In this document: one piece after another, positions 1 to 7,600 of the stretch
Layout of the letters: each line of letters opens with the position of its first letter
Position numbering within the stretch: the first letter of the stretch is position 1
Source: Endozoicomonas sp965198415
GTDB taxonomy: Bacteria > Pseudomonadota > Gammaproteobacteria > Pseudomonadales > Endozoicomonadaceae
Direction of reading: 5' to 3'
Length of the DNA stretch: 64,000 bases
Assembly (NCBI GenBank): GCA_965198415.1
Contig: CBDAPN010000031.1
Location: 62,001 to 126,000 of the forward strand
The notes under the pieces: model-generated
Database searches by the model: none
Told to the model about the DNA's origin: nothing
Seen by the model: only the letters and a program-made list of their open reading frames with translations
Position numbers and translations under genes: made by a program

Positions 1-335
1 TGATGATTCAGATTGTGGCGTGGCCGCTACTAGGCGTAACTAGCGAGGGTTATACAGCACTATTTATAGCGTTGGCACTAGGCTCCGGCATGGTGATATC
101 TTCAACTGCCGTAATTACCTTGCTTCAGCGGCTGATTGCCAAAGAGTACCACAGTCACATGGCTGTGTTTCGTACCATGTCCATCTCAGCTCTACTGACA
201 TCAATGCTACCTCTATTTAGCTACATGCTTAACTTCTCTCTACTGCATGCTGCTCTGTTGGCATCTGCTTTGGTTACATTTTTATTGGTTATTTCCTGTC
301 TCAGTCAATATGACAAAAAGGAGTGCCCGGCATGA
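1..335 (+). CDS. MFS-type membrane transporter, C-terminal part (5' end outside window)
   Basis: The frame is open to the left edge, so the visible ATG at 3 is probably internal. The roughly 110 residues are almost wholly hydrophobic, with about three membrane segments and short polar turns (KEYHSH, SQYDKKECPA). This fits the last helices of a major facilitator-type or similar polytopic transporter. The stop codon overlaps the ATG of the next reading frame (ATGA at 332-335), so the two were translationally coupled. Substrate cannot be read from this fragment. The neighbouring ATP-grasp genes suggest export of a small amino-acid-like product, which is inference. Confidence 0.55.
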   Translation, partial: MIQIVAWPLLGVTSEGYTALFIALALGSGMVISSTAVITLLQRLIAKEYHSHMAVFRTMSISALLTSMLPLFSYMLNFSLLHAALLASALVTFLLVISCLSQYDKKECPA

Positions 336-391
336 AAAAATCTCACATATTGGCTATTGGTGGGATTCCCTCAATCCACCTGGTAGCTTGA
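332..391 (+). pseudogene. Stump of a gene, possibly an ATP-grasp enzyme (first 19 codons)
   Basis: An ATG overlaps the stop of the upstream transporter gene (ATGA). The peptide begins MKKSHILAIGGIPS and ends at a TGA after 19 codons. The start resembles those of the two intact ATP-grasp genes here (MKKHVLIVGG at 1757, MKNIILVGG at 30908). I read it as the first beta strand and glycine turn of a third ATP-grasp-like protein whose remainder is lost. Downstream sequence to about 750 has only short interrupted frames. The similarity is limited to about 11 residues, so the family call is weak. Confidence 0.35.
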
Positions 392-1171
392 GGTGTTGCC
401 GGAGCCAGTCTTCCTTACATTCAGCACATAGAACAATGCTATCCCAGTCATCTGCACCACAGAGGAGACCAACAATGGTCATGAAAACGACTTCTCCCAT
501 GATATGGGTGCATTTGGCAGATTGCCGAGGATCAGGCAACGGGTGAGTACGTTCGAGAAGAGACTGAATTGGCATAAAAGGTGAGAATTTGCCAGAGCAA
601 AGGGGGGTATGGCAAGAACAATGTCAACAACTATTGGTCAAGAAATGTTTATGCGTTTGCCCTGGTTGATGTCCATGCTCAAACACACATTTGACCCACT
701 ACCAAAAATCTGATTGAATCTGCCCGTCAGTTGCTAATACTCATTATAAGACATTAAGCGTGTATTAATAATAAACAGAAGTAGAGTATTAACCTTTATC
801 GAACCTGATAACAAGCAACTGACCTGGTAGTTAATATTAGAAAAAAACAGATCAATTATTGTGCTGTAATCACTCTTTTGTCAGAACTATCCACTCTAAG
901 CTCAAACGCTTAAACGTATACACGCCAACAATTTGATGCAGTTACTGCTCTCTACCTAAGATGTATACCATGCTCTTCAGGTAGCCTAAAAAGCAGTGAC
1001 TGCTGCGCTGTTTCGTTATACGCGTTGCTGTACTCTCCATACATAAGCAAAAAGTGATGGGCGGTAGCGTCCCTATAATTAATTCCTGATCAAGGAATGT
1101 TCAAATTCAACTGTCAGATGGCTAAAACCAACAACCAAATTCTGCCTTAAGCTCCTGCACACTATGTCCAT
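392..1171. other. Gap of about 780 bases with no recognisable gene
   Basis: All frames are broken at short intervals. The first half (to about 750) may contain decayed coding sequence following the stump at 332. The rest is AT-rich intergenic DNA. I see no RNA gene, long inverted repeat or convincing promoter. Confidence 0.5.
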
Positions 1172-1625
1172 AGGTAAGTTCTCAATAAGCGCTGGAAGAG
1201 ACTGGAAGCAGGATAAACTTGGTCAGTCGTCTATCCTTTCAGCATGGATTTCCCAAAACCCCAGCAGTTACAACCTGAAGTTCTACTGAGTTTATCACTC
1301 AGCAGCAAGAGCAGATCATTCAGCTCAAAGAGCAGATAGAAGCGCTTGAAGCCGAGATTCGTCGTCTAAAAAAACTGCCAGCAAAGCCTGACACCAAACC
1401 GAACAGCAAACCTCCCGATGACGACACTGACAGTTCAGATGGTGATCCTTCCGCTCCAGAGGGTAACGATGGAGCTAGTCCAGACGCCTCGTCAAAGCAG
1501 AAGGTTAAAAAGCCTAACGAGAAAACCAGGAAACAATGTAAACAGCCCCGAAAGCCATCGGCAGAAAAATCCATACCAATAGCTGCGATTAATGTTCCGT
1601 AGGGATCAATCAGAAGTGGAATCAC
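1172..1625 (+). mobile_element. Decayed IS66-like element, copy A (5' part)
   Basis: The start reads GTAAGTTCTCAATAAGCGCTGGA, closely matching the start of copy B at about 3600. About 70 bases in, a transposase reading frame begins but shifts frame near 1290. In the following frame the conserved coiled-coil start ITQQQEQIIQLKEQIEALEA is clear, then a basic/acidic linker and PNEKTRKQ. This is the typical N-terminal arrangement of an IS66-type TnpC-like transposase. Homology to copy B ends around the stop at about 1600. No catalytic domain is present, so the copy is dead. Confidence 0.6.
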
Positions 1626-1756
1626 TCCATTGAGCGCCAAGGCATGGAAAAAGCCACTTATTATCACAAAACATCCACTCGCAAAGAGTGGAATCTGAAG
1701 CATAGAAATGAAACACATAACTTTGGCAAATAAATTGTTCTTAAATAAGGATTAAA

Positions 1757-2950
1757 ATGAAAAAACACGTTCTGATTGTTGGTGGATATGATAGCAGGTT
1801 TGAATCTTTCAAAGGAATTGATGTTGAATTTTCAATTATTCAAGAAGCAGGAATGTTGGGTAATAAACAGATTGAATTAACAAATAATGTTATTGAACTT
1901 GAAGAATTTACATCGTCTTCAGTGTATGAGGCAGCATTAGAAATAAACAATAAAAAACAAATAGATTTTATTTTCTCTTTTATAGAAGAGGGACTCTACC
2001 CTTCCGCGTATGCTTCAAAATTATTGGGAATAAAAGGAATGGATTATGATGTTCATTCAATTTGCATAAAGAAAGATCTGTTGCGAGAAAAACTGAAAGG
2101 AACAAAATTTGAAGTTAAATCGATAGTTTCTGATGATTTCTCCGCAGCCAAGGATTTCTTTATTGAAAATGGTTGTAAGGTTGTAATGAAGGATCCCGAG
2201 GGTTCAGGTAGTGAAAATGTCTATCTATGTGATTCTGAAAATAAGCTAATTGAAGCCTGGGAACGAACTGGAAGTTTAGATGTATCAGTAAGGCTATTAG
2301 AAGAATATATCGAAGGTGAAGAGTACAGTTTGGAAACCATCACCTTGAATGGTAAGCATCATTTCTTAGGTGCTACAAAGACATATTTTTACCCAGGGCA
2401 AATGGTTGAAGGTAAGCATGTTTTTCCAGCACCAGACCTGACAGATGAATCTTTACCATTAGTCGAGAATTATGCCAAGAATTTATTGAGAGAGATTGGA
2501 TACGTACATGGACCATGCCACATCGAAGTTAGAGTGAATGGGAATGAAGTCAATTTGATTGAAGTAAACAATCGATCAGCCGGTGGGTTTATTTGGCAAT
2601 TAGTATTGGAAGCGACAGGTGTTGACATGCTTCGAGAAACTATAACAAATGCATTTAATGGTAATAACGAACTAAATCGCAAAGACTCTAGTAATATAAA
2701 AAGCGAATATGCGAGCTTTGTTTTATATAATAAAATAGATACAGAATTTCTTGAGAAAAATATAAAAGATGCGATAAAGATTTTCACTTTATATTGTGAA
2801 TTAAATAAAGTAACGTACCATAAAAATGGTATATATGATGCCAATGATGTATGTGGGTTCTTAGTAGGCAAGGGAGAAAATATCGGAAGCATAAACAAAT
2901 GGCTTAACGAGATAGAAATAAATATTGAGAAGGCTAAGCTAGAGTCATAG
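1757..2950 (+). CDS. ATP-grasp carboxylate-amine ligase-like enzyme, paralogue 1
   Basis: A 397-residue soluble protein. An N-terminal Rossmann-like segment (MKKHVLIVGG) is followed by an ATP-grasp fold. The lysine and glycine-rich loop reads VVMKDPEGSGSENV (about residue 140-155), the adenine-hinge region reads LLEEYIEGEEYSLE (about 180-193) and the Mg-binding strand reads NLIEVNNRSAGG (about 270-281). Such enzymes activate a carboxylate as an acyl phosphate and join it to an amine or thiol. The substrate is not known. The ATG has an AAGGA-type site just upstream (AATAAGGATTAAAATG). Base composition is far more AT-rich than the surrounding IS DNA, suggesting transfer. The gene at 30908 is a paralogue of the same length with the same motifs. 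A Nudix gene follows. Confidence 0.8.
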   Translation: MKKHVLIVGGYDSRFESFKGIDVEFSIIQEAGMLGNKQIELTNNVIELEEFTSSSVYEAALEINNKKQIDFIFSFIEEGLYPSAYASKLLGIKGMDYDVHSICIKKDLLREKLKGTKFEVKSIVSDDFSAAKDFFIENGCKVVMKDPEGSGSENVYLCDSENKLIEAWERTGSLDVSVRLLEEYIEGEEYSLETITLNGKHHFLGATKTYFYPGQMVEGKHVFPAPDLTDESLPLVENYAKNLLREIGYVHGPCHIEVRVNGNEVNLIEVNNRSAGGFIWQLVLEATGVDMLRETITNAFNGNNELNRKDSSNIKSEYASFVLYNKIDTEFLEKNIKDAIKIFTLYCELNKVTYHKNGIYDANDVCGFLVGKGENIGSINKWLNEIEINIEKAKLES

Positions 2951-2962
2951 GGACGAAATTAA

Positions 2963-3115
2963 GCGACCACTTTGTCTTCTATTGAAAGAAATAAATTTGT
3001 AAAGGATAGCTCAGATATTATTTATTCAAATATCTCAAAATGTAATTCAATGAGTCTTAGCGGGAATCCTACTTGTATTCCAGTAAGTTATATTTTTAAA
3101 GAGGTTGATATATGA
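2963..3115 (+). pseudogene. 3' tail of a lost gene, coupled to the Nudix gene
   Basis: An open frame of about 50 codons (possible TTG start at 2972) runs to a TGA that overlaps the Nudix ATG (ATGA at 3112-3115). The peptide ends SGNPTCIPVSYIFKEVDI and has the look of real coding sequence, with AT-rich codons like its neighbours. ATGA overlaps are typical of operon partners. I read this as the C-terminal end of a gene whose 5' part was deleted between the ATP-grasp gene and the Nudix gene. The family is not recognised. It could also be a chance open frame. Confidence 0.35.
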
Positions 3116-3564
3116 GTGATATAGTAGTTTATGATAATGATTCTGTGTTTAGTGTTCGTTCATGTTGCATCATAAAAAACAAATGTGGCGAATATCTTTT
3201 TCAGAAAAAGAAAGAAGACCCTAAAGATGCATGGGCATTACCAGGTGGAAAGGTGAAATTTAATGAAAGCTCTTTATGTACAGTACATCGAGAAATGAAG
3301 GAGGAATTTGATCTTGATATAGAAAATTACAAATTGATTTCAATAAATGAATATCAAACAAAGATAAATAGTAAGTTTTATCACCAAGTCGTTTTTATCT
3401 ATGAGTTAGATCAAGTTGTAGATGAAATAAACTGTGCTGATAGCGAGCTTGAATTTTGCTGGTTCAAGGATATTGATCAGAGCATAACGAAGCCAACATG
3501 GTTGGCAGCATCTATAAAATGCACTACTAAAATAGGTTACCTAAACGCTATGAAAAAATGCTGA
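3112..3564 (+). CDS. Nudix hydrolase
   Basis: A 150-residue protein with a near-canonical Nudix box GGKVKFNE...REMKEEFDL (about residues 43-65): G-x5-E-x7-RE-x2-EE. The usual glycine after the EE pair is Phe. Nudix enzymes hydrolyse nucleoside diphosphates linked to another moiety, and the glutamates bind Mg. The N-terminal strand SVRSCCIIKNKCGEYLFQKK and the later WFKDIDQSIT fit the fold. The start is supported by an AGAGG-type site about 8 bases upstream. It overlaps the tail of a lost gene and shares its AT-rich composition with the ATP-grasp gene. Specificity cannot be told from sequence. It may sanitise or recycle a nucleotide made by the ligase reaction, which is speculation. Confidence 0.85.
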   Translation: MSDIVVYDNDSVFSVRSCCIIKNKCGEYLFQKKKEDPKDAWALPGGKVKFNESSLCTVHREMKEEFDLDIENYKLISINEYQTKINSKFYHQVVFIYELDQVVDEINCADSELEFCWFKDIDQSITKPTWLAASIKCTTKIGYLNAMKKC

Positions 3565-3597
3565 TCTTTGGGATTAAATCTTTTTTCTATCGAAAAT

Positions 3598-4410
3598 TAT
3601 AGGTAGCTTCTCAATAAGTGCTGGATAGGGAAGAACTCCTGTTAATCGTCTATCTTCATTACATGGTTTTTTTCAGCAAACGACGAACTGCAGCCAGGTC
3701 TGCCAGAGAAGCTTTTGAGGCTCATCACCCAGCAGCAAGAGCAAATCATTCAGCTACAAGCGCAGGTTGAAGCTCTTGAGGCAGAAGTTCGCCGACTGAA
3801 AAAACTGCGCCAAAACCTGACATAAAACCCAATACTGAGCCCCCTGATGACGGTACGGGAGCGGAACAGCCTGCGGTTGGAAATGACGACAGCACTAATC
3901 CTTATGTCTCAAGAAAGCGTAAGGTCAACAAGCCCAACGAGAAAACCCGCAAGCAACGTAACCAGCCCCCGACACTAGCATCTGAAGACTCCATACCCTT
4001 TGCAGCCACAGATGTTCCGCATTGTTCAATCTGGCATGGATTTACTCCTTTCCAGGTACAGGAGTTGGCGATACAGGCATCCAGTTATCAATACCTTCTG
4101 GAACAATGGGTGCCGCCTAGCGGATAAACCATAACAGCCAAACCGCCTGCTGACCTCCATGGGCATCATTATGGCCCTAGGCTGCAAGCCTATGTCCTGC
4201 ACCAGCATCACGGTTGTTCTGTTACCCAGCCAGAACTGCTGGACTGGCTATGGAATGTTGGAGTTTCCATGTCAGCAGGCGAGTTTAGTCTGCTGCTAAC
4301 CCAAGGACATGATCAGTTCCATGCGGAAAAAGACGAACTGCTGGCGACAGGCTTTCGATACTCAAGATATCTCCAGACAGACGTCACCTACCATTTTATG
4401 TTCTGGAATT
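3598..4410 (+). mobile_element. Decayed IS66-like element, copy B
   Basis: The left end TAGCTTCTCAATAAGTGCTGGA matches copy A at 1172. The transposase frame opens at about 3664, gives the coiled coil LITQQQEQIIQLQAQVEALE and stops near 3825 because of a frameshift. In the next frame it continues through PNEKTRKQRNQPP, SIWHGFTPFQVQELAIQ, a TAG, then PADLHGHHYGPRLQAY and VTQPELLDWLWNVGVSMSAG to about 4400. The zinc-finger and start of the catalytic region of an IS66 transposase are therefore recognisable, but the DDE core is absent. Copies A and B lie in the same orientation on either side of the ATP-grasp/Nudix pair. Confidence 0.7.
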
Positions 4411-4935
4411 AAGCTAAAAATGCCAGGAAAAATAAATCATCGGGATGGCTTTACACAGCAATTCTCTCAAAGACGATGAAGGACTTGCAATAAAACCATA
4501 ATTTTTTTTTGGCCACACTGAAACACACCAGCACTTAAGCTGATTTATCGCTCAGGTTTGGCACATGGAAGAGCAGTGGTTACAGAGCGCACAGCGTATG
4601 ATGTATCTGGTAAAAGGCTTCGGATGCAGACCATTTGAATTAGTCACAGGCATGGCTCTGAATAACTGATTGTGGTCGTCTACCCTTCAAATTAGACACA
4701 AAAGTGTGCGAACGCTTCAGTTTTCTGGGCTTCTGCACTCCTTGTGGTTGCTGGCGCAAATTATTAAGTGCGGTTAGCTGATGATCAGGTGACATTTTTG
4801 ATCTTGCTGAGTGTTTTGTCCCGAACATGGCTGATCGGTTTGGAGACTACCGCCCAGACTAGGATATACCTGTGTCCAAGCTGGAGTATGACCTACTCCT
4901 TTCAATGATGTCCTGATAAGCCGTAATTTGCAGAA
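4411..4935. other. Gap of about 525 bases with no recognisable gene
   Basis: Short broken frames only. A stretch near 4560-4660 could be decayed transposase sequence, but I cannot assign it. Nothing convincing is seen until the toxin-antitoxin operator. Confidence 0.45.
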
Positions 4936-4973
4936 ATACCACGTTGTGGTATGTTTATTACTACAACGTAGTA
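4936..4973. promoter_or_regulatory. Paired inverted repeats, likely toxin-antitoxin operator
   Basis: Two short perfect inverted repeats lie just before the toxin start at 4980. ATACCAC-GTT-GTGGTAT spans 4936-4952 (7-base arms). TACTAC-AAC-GTAGTA spans 4959-4973 (6-base arms). Their centres are about 22 bases apart, close to two helical turns, as expected for cooperative binding by a helix-turn-helix antitoxin such as the one at 5293. The assignment is inference from position and symmetry. Confidence 0.55.
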
Positions 4974-4979
4974 TTAACT

Positions 4980-5300
4980 ATGGAATTTGTAGAAGCCAGT
5001 GTATTTACCAAAATCATTACTCAGCTCATGTCTGACGATGATTACCGTGCCATGCAGGAAGCCATGATTGCACAGCCTGATATTGGCAGTGTGATCAAAG
5101 GAACAGGAGGACTGCGTAAGTTCCGCTGGAAGTTGGGTGACTCTGGCAAGCGTGGTGGGATACGAACCATCTATTACTGGCAAGTGGGTGAAGACACCTT
5201 CTAAATGCTGTATGCCTACAACAAAAGCCGGCAAACAGACTTAACCAGTGCAGAGAAAAAAGTACTGTCAGAACTAGCGAGGGAATTTTGCAATGAGTGA
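4980..5300 (+). pseudogene. HigB/RelE-type toxin interrupted by an in-frame stop
   Basis: The frame from ATG 4980 encodes MEFVEASVFTKIITQLM..., typical of the proteobacterial HigB/RelE-like family, which are mRNA interferases. It reaches YYWQVGEDTF and then TAA at 5202-5204. The same frame continues without a break as MLYAYNKSRQTDLTSAEKKV to a TGA at 5298-5300, which is the C-terminal strand and helix expected in this family (usually ...F-Y-M-L-x-Y). A single T-to-A change in a Tyr codon would explain the stop. The full frame overlaps the antitoxin start by 8 bases, the normal operon layout. The toxin is probably inactive or truncated by about a third. Confidence 0.75.
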
Positions 5301-5589
5301 CCATGAATTTAACTTTGATGAGTTGGTGGAGAGCGTCAAGGAAGCGATCGACATTAACAAAGGCATTAAAAAGCCTTCTCGGTCGTTCAAATATGATGAA
5401 ATTGATGTAGTGGCCATCAGAAAGGCTACACACCTTTCACAGGAGAAGTTTGCGGCTCTGATTGGGGTGAGCATCAAGACAGTGCAGGGGTGGGAGCAAA
5501 AAGTGAGAAAACCACTGGGACCAGCCAGATCGCTACTAATTATGTTCCGCAACAACCCTAATCAGGCAATGGCTCTACTCCACCAATAA
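5293..5589 (+). CDS. XRE-family antitoxin (HigA-like)
   Basis: A 98-residue protein with a C-terminal helix-turn-helix (SQEKFAALIGVS, KTVQGWEQ, about residues 52-72). The N-terminal segment KPSRSFKYDEIDV is usual in antitoxins encoded downstream of HigB-type toxins. It would bind its toxin and repress the operon at the inverted repeats 4936-4973. The reading frame is intact although the toxin gene upstream carries a stop codon, as expected if the antitoxin is retained after toxin loss. Confidence 0.8.
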   Translation: MSDHEFNFDELVESVKEAIDINKGIKKPSRSFKYDEIDVVAIRKATHLSQEKFAALIGVSIKTVQGWEQKVRKPLGPARSLLIMFRNNPNQAMALLHQ

Positions 5590-5789
5590 GAAGCACTAAA
5601 GACCAAATAAGGTGCGTTTTCTAAAAACAAAACAGAGTTTCTTTCATAGGTTTTTCAATAGCTTACGAAGGGATGTGGAGAATTTGACCCCATTTGCCGG
5701 CCGTCCCTCTTCTCAGGCGAGCGGTTAGTTGCGGTAGCCATGGGGTCGAAAAAATTATTTTGCTAGAGAGGTTCGATTATCTGTTAGGT

Positions 5790-5807
5790 GCGGTGCGTGC
5801 GCACCGC
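5790..5807. promoter_or_regulatory. Perfect GC-rich palindrome in the leader of the exporter gene
   Basis: GCGGTGCG-TG-CGCACCGC forms 8-base perfect arms with a 2-base centre, ending four bases before the AGGA ribosome site of the MFS gene at 5822. The tiny loop suits a protein-binding palindrome better than a hairpin. It could be the operator of an unseen repressor. No terminator T-run follows. Confidence 0.4.
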
Positions 5808-5821
5808 CTGAGGATTTGTTT

Positions 5822-7219
5822 ATGACAAACTTGGAAAAAGAAATATTTAAAGTAGCTATTGTTGTAGCGATTTCCTTTTTTATGGTCGTCTTGGATACAA
5901 CGATCATTAATACGTCACTTCCAATGATTGCGAAGACACTTAATGTTGATCCTTTGAGCCTTGATGGAGCGGTTTCACTCTATTTCCTATCGCTTGCTGT
6001 CTTCATACCGTTGAGTTCTTGGGTTTCTAGCAACTTTGGCACGCGAAATGTCTTTCTTTACTCGATCGTGATTTTTGCCTTCGCATCAATGCTGTGCGCC
6101 CTCAGTACAAACCTAGAAATGTTTATCCTCGGCCGTATATTACAGGGGGTCGGGGGGGCTTTCATTATTCCCGTCGGTCGGGCGTACTTGTTGAATAACA
6201 CGGGCAAGAAAGAGCTTGTTTCAGTAATTTCTATTATCACCTGGCCGTCACTTACTGCGCCAATTGTTGGCCCCGTTATTGGAGGCGTGATCACTGAGTA
6301 CCTGTCCTGGAAAATTAACTTCCTTATTAACTTGCCAATTTGTGCTTTTACTCTTCTTTACGTATTGAAGTATATGAGTAATAGTAAGCCCCAGCATAAA
6401 GTAAAGATGGACATGCGGGGGTGGTTTTTGTGTACCCTTTCGCTCGGATTAGTGTACTTATGTTTTTATTCCGTTGGATCCAATTTCATCAGCGAACATA
6501 TAAGTTTTTTTTGGGCTGTGGCATCAGTCTTCAGTTTTTACCTAGCTTTCCATCACTTGAACAGCTGTGCTCAGCCGCTCATTAATCTGCATTGCTTTAC
6601 TGTAAAGACGTTTAGACTTACTACCGTGACATCTGGGGCGCTTGTTCGATGTGGCATTAACTCTACTCCGTTTATCATTCCTTTGTATTTCCAGCTGGGC
6701 TTAGGTTACAGTCCGGCTCAAACTGGGCTTTTTGAATTGGTGTACTTCCTTGGAAATATGCTAATGAAACCATATACAACTCAACTACTTAATAGATTTG
6801 GCTATATCAATACCTTAGTTGTTAACGGTTTTCTCTGTGGGGTCAGCATTGCTGGATTCGCCCTGATCGGCTCCGGTACACCTTTGCCTATTATCGTGGG
6901 AGCGCTGTTTTTCGCGGGTTTAACCCGCTCAATGCAATTTACAAGCATTAATACACTAGCGTTTGTTGATGTCAGTGATGGCATGAAGACAGATGCCTCT
7001 ACAATGTCAAGCTATATGCAGCAAGTTACTGGTATGTTGTCGATTTTTCTTGTTATCACCTGCTTGTCTGTGTCTGAACAGCTTTCGCCATCTTCGGGCC
7101 ATGGCTTCTCTTCAGCTTTTATTGTTATTGGCGGTTTAGTCACCTTCGCATCGTTTTATTTCTTTACGTTGCCTAGGGATTCCGGCAACCAAACCTTGAT
7201 ATTAAAGCAAGCGCAGTAG
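5822..7219 (+). CDS. DHA2-type MFS exporter (EmrB/QacA family)
   Basis: A 465-residue membrane protein with about 14 hydrophobic segments. The first helices carry the DHA2 signature LDTTIINTSLPMIA (motif D1), and motif C-like glycines GPVIGG appear near residue 155. These are proton-driven exporters of drugs or secondary metabolites in the inner membrane. The ATG at 5822 has AGGA seven bases upstream. A TTG at 5816 would add two residues. The next gene, 10 bases downstream, is the stump of a type II thioesterase, so the exporter probably belonged to a nonribosomal peptide or polyketide cluster and carried its product out. Confidence 0.85.
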   Translation: MTNLEKEIFKVAIVVAISFFMVVLDTTIINTSLPMIAKTLNVDPLSLDGAVSLYFLSLAVFIPLSSWVSSNFGTRNVFLYSIVIFAFASMLCALSTNLEMFILGRILQGVGGAFIIPVGRAYLLNNTGKKELVSVISIITWPSLTAPIVGPVIGGVITEYLSWKINFLINLPICAFTLLYVLKYMSNSKPQHKVKMDMRGWFLCTLSLGLVYLCFYSVGSNFISEHISFFWAVASVFSFYLAFHHLNSCAQPLINLHCFTVKTFRLTTVTSGALVRCGINSTPFIIPLYFQLGLGYSPAQTGLFELVYFLGNMLMKPYTTQLLNRFGYINTLVVNGFLCGVSIAGFALIGSGTPLPIIVGALFFAGLTRSMQFTSINTLAFVDVSDGMKTDASTMSSYMQQVTGMLSIFLVITCLSVSEQLSPSSGHGFSSAFIVIGGLVTFASFYFFTLPRDSGNQTLILKQAQ

Positions 7220-7229
7220 GTATCACATC

Positions 7230-7337
7230 ATGTCCACTAAAATAAGCACATTGCCATACTTTCAAGGGAATGAATCGAGCGTTCGACTGTTTTGCTTTCC
7301 CTATGCTGGCGGAGGCGCATCGGTCGCATTTATATGA
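7230..7337 (+). pseudogene. N-terminal stump of a type II thioesterase
   Basis: From the ATG the peptide reads MSTKISTLPYFQGN... then RLFCFPYAGGGAS, the hallmark first strand and oxyanion-loop segment of the GrsT/SrfAD-type editing thioesterases that clear misprimed carrier proteins in NRPS/PKS systems. Codon 34 onward is transposon sequence, and the frame stops at 7337. The catalytic Ser, Asp and His would all have lain in the lost part. The junction with the integrase-type transposase remnant is at about 7327-7330. Confidence 0.7.
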
Positions 7338-7600
7338 TAAAGCCCCTTGACACGATCCTTGTCGCCTTGATGGACGGTATCAATTCTGGTAAACCTTGGT
7401 TGCCCTTCTCGCTCTGGACGACGGCGTTCACCAATTGCTCGCTTTACTGGCCGAGTCTTGGCTTTATGAGAGCGTACTGCCTGATACGTTTTGGATTGCC
7501 TTAGGTTGTACAGGTGGGAAATTGAAATGCCCGCCAGTCGCTCATAGCGCTGATCGCCACGGTTAAATGCTCGTTCGCATATCTTTTTGATAGCGCAGCC
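7330..7600 (-). mobile_element. Integrase-core transposase remnant (interrupted by the IS at 7601)
   Basis: On the minus strand the frame reads AIKKICERAFNRGDQRYERL, then ISHLYNLRQSKTYQ, GERRRPEREGQPRFTRIDTV and HQGDKDRVKGLYHINA, where it runs into thioesterase DNA. This is the region leading into the DDE core (D in RIDTVH) of an rve-type transposase. A second remnant of the same family lies at 28950-29280 and continues the motif as INAVDEVTQFEVV. The probable outer end of the same element lies beyond the nested IS at 8780-8839. Confidence 0.65.

Noticed and set aside
354..575. Short minus-strand frame in the left gap
   Set aside because: No family resemblance, no ribosome site, and flanked by decayed sequence.
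1320..1718. 132-codon minus-strand frame with hydrophobic stretches
   Set aside because: It overlaps the plus-strand IS66-like transposase start, whose coiled coil is recognisable, so the minus frame is a shadow.
2470..2898. 142-codon minus-strand frame inside the ATP-grasp gene
   Set aside because: Opposite strand of a clear enzyme gene with conserved motifs.
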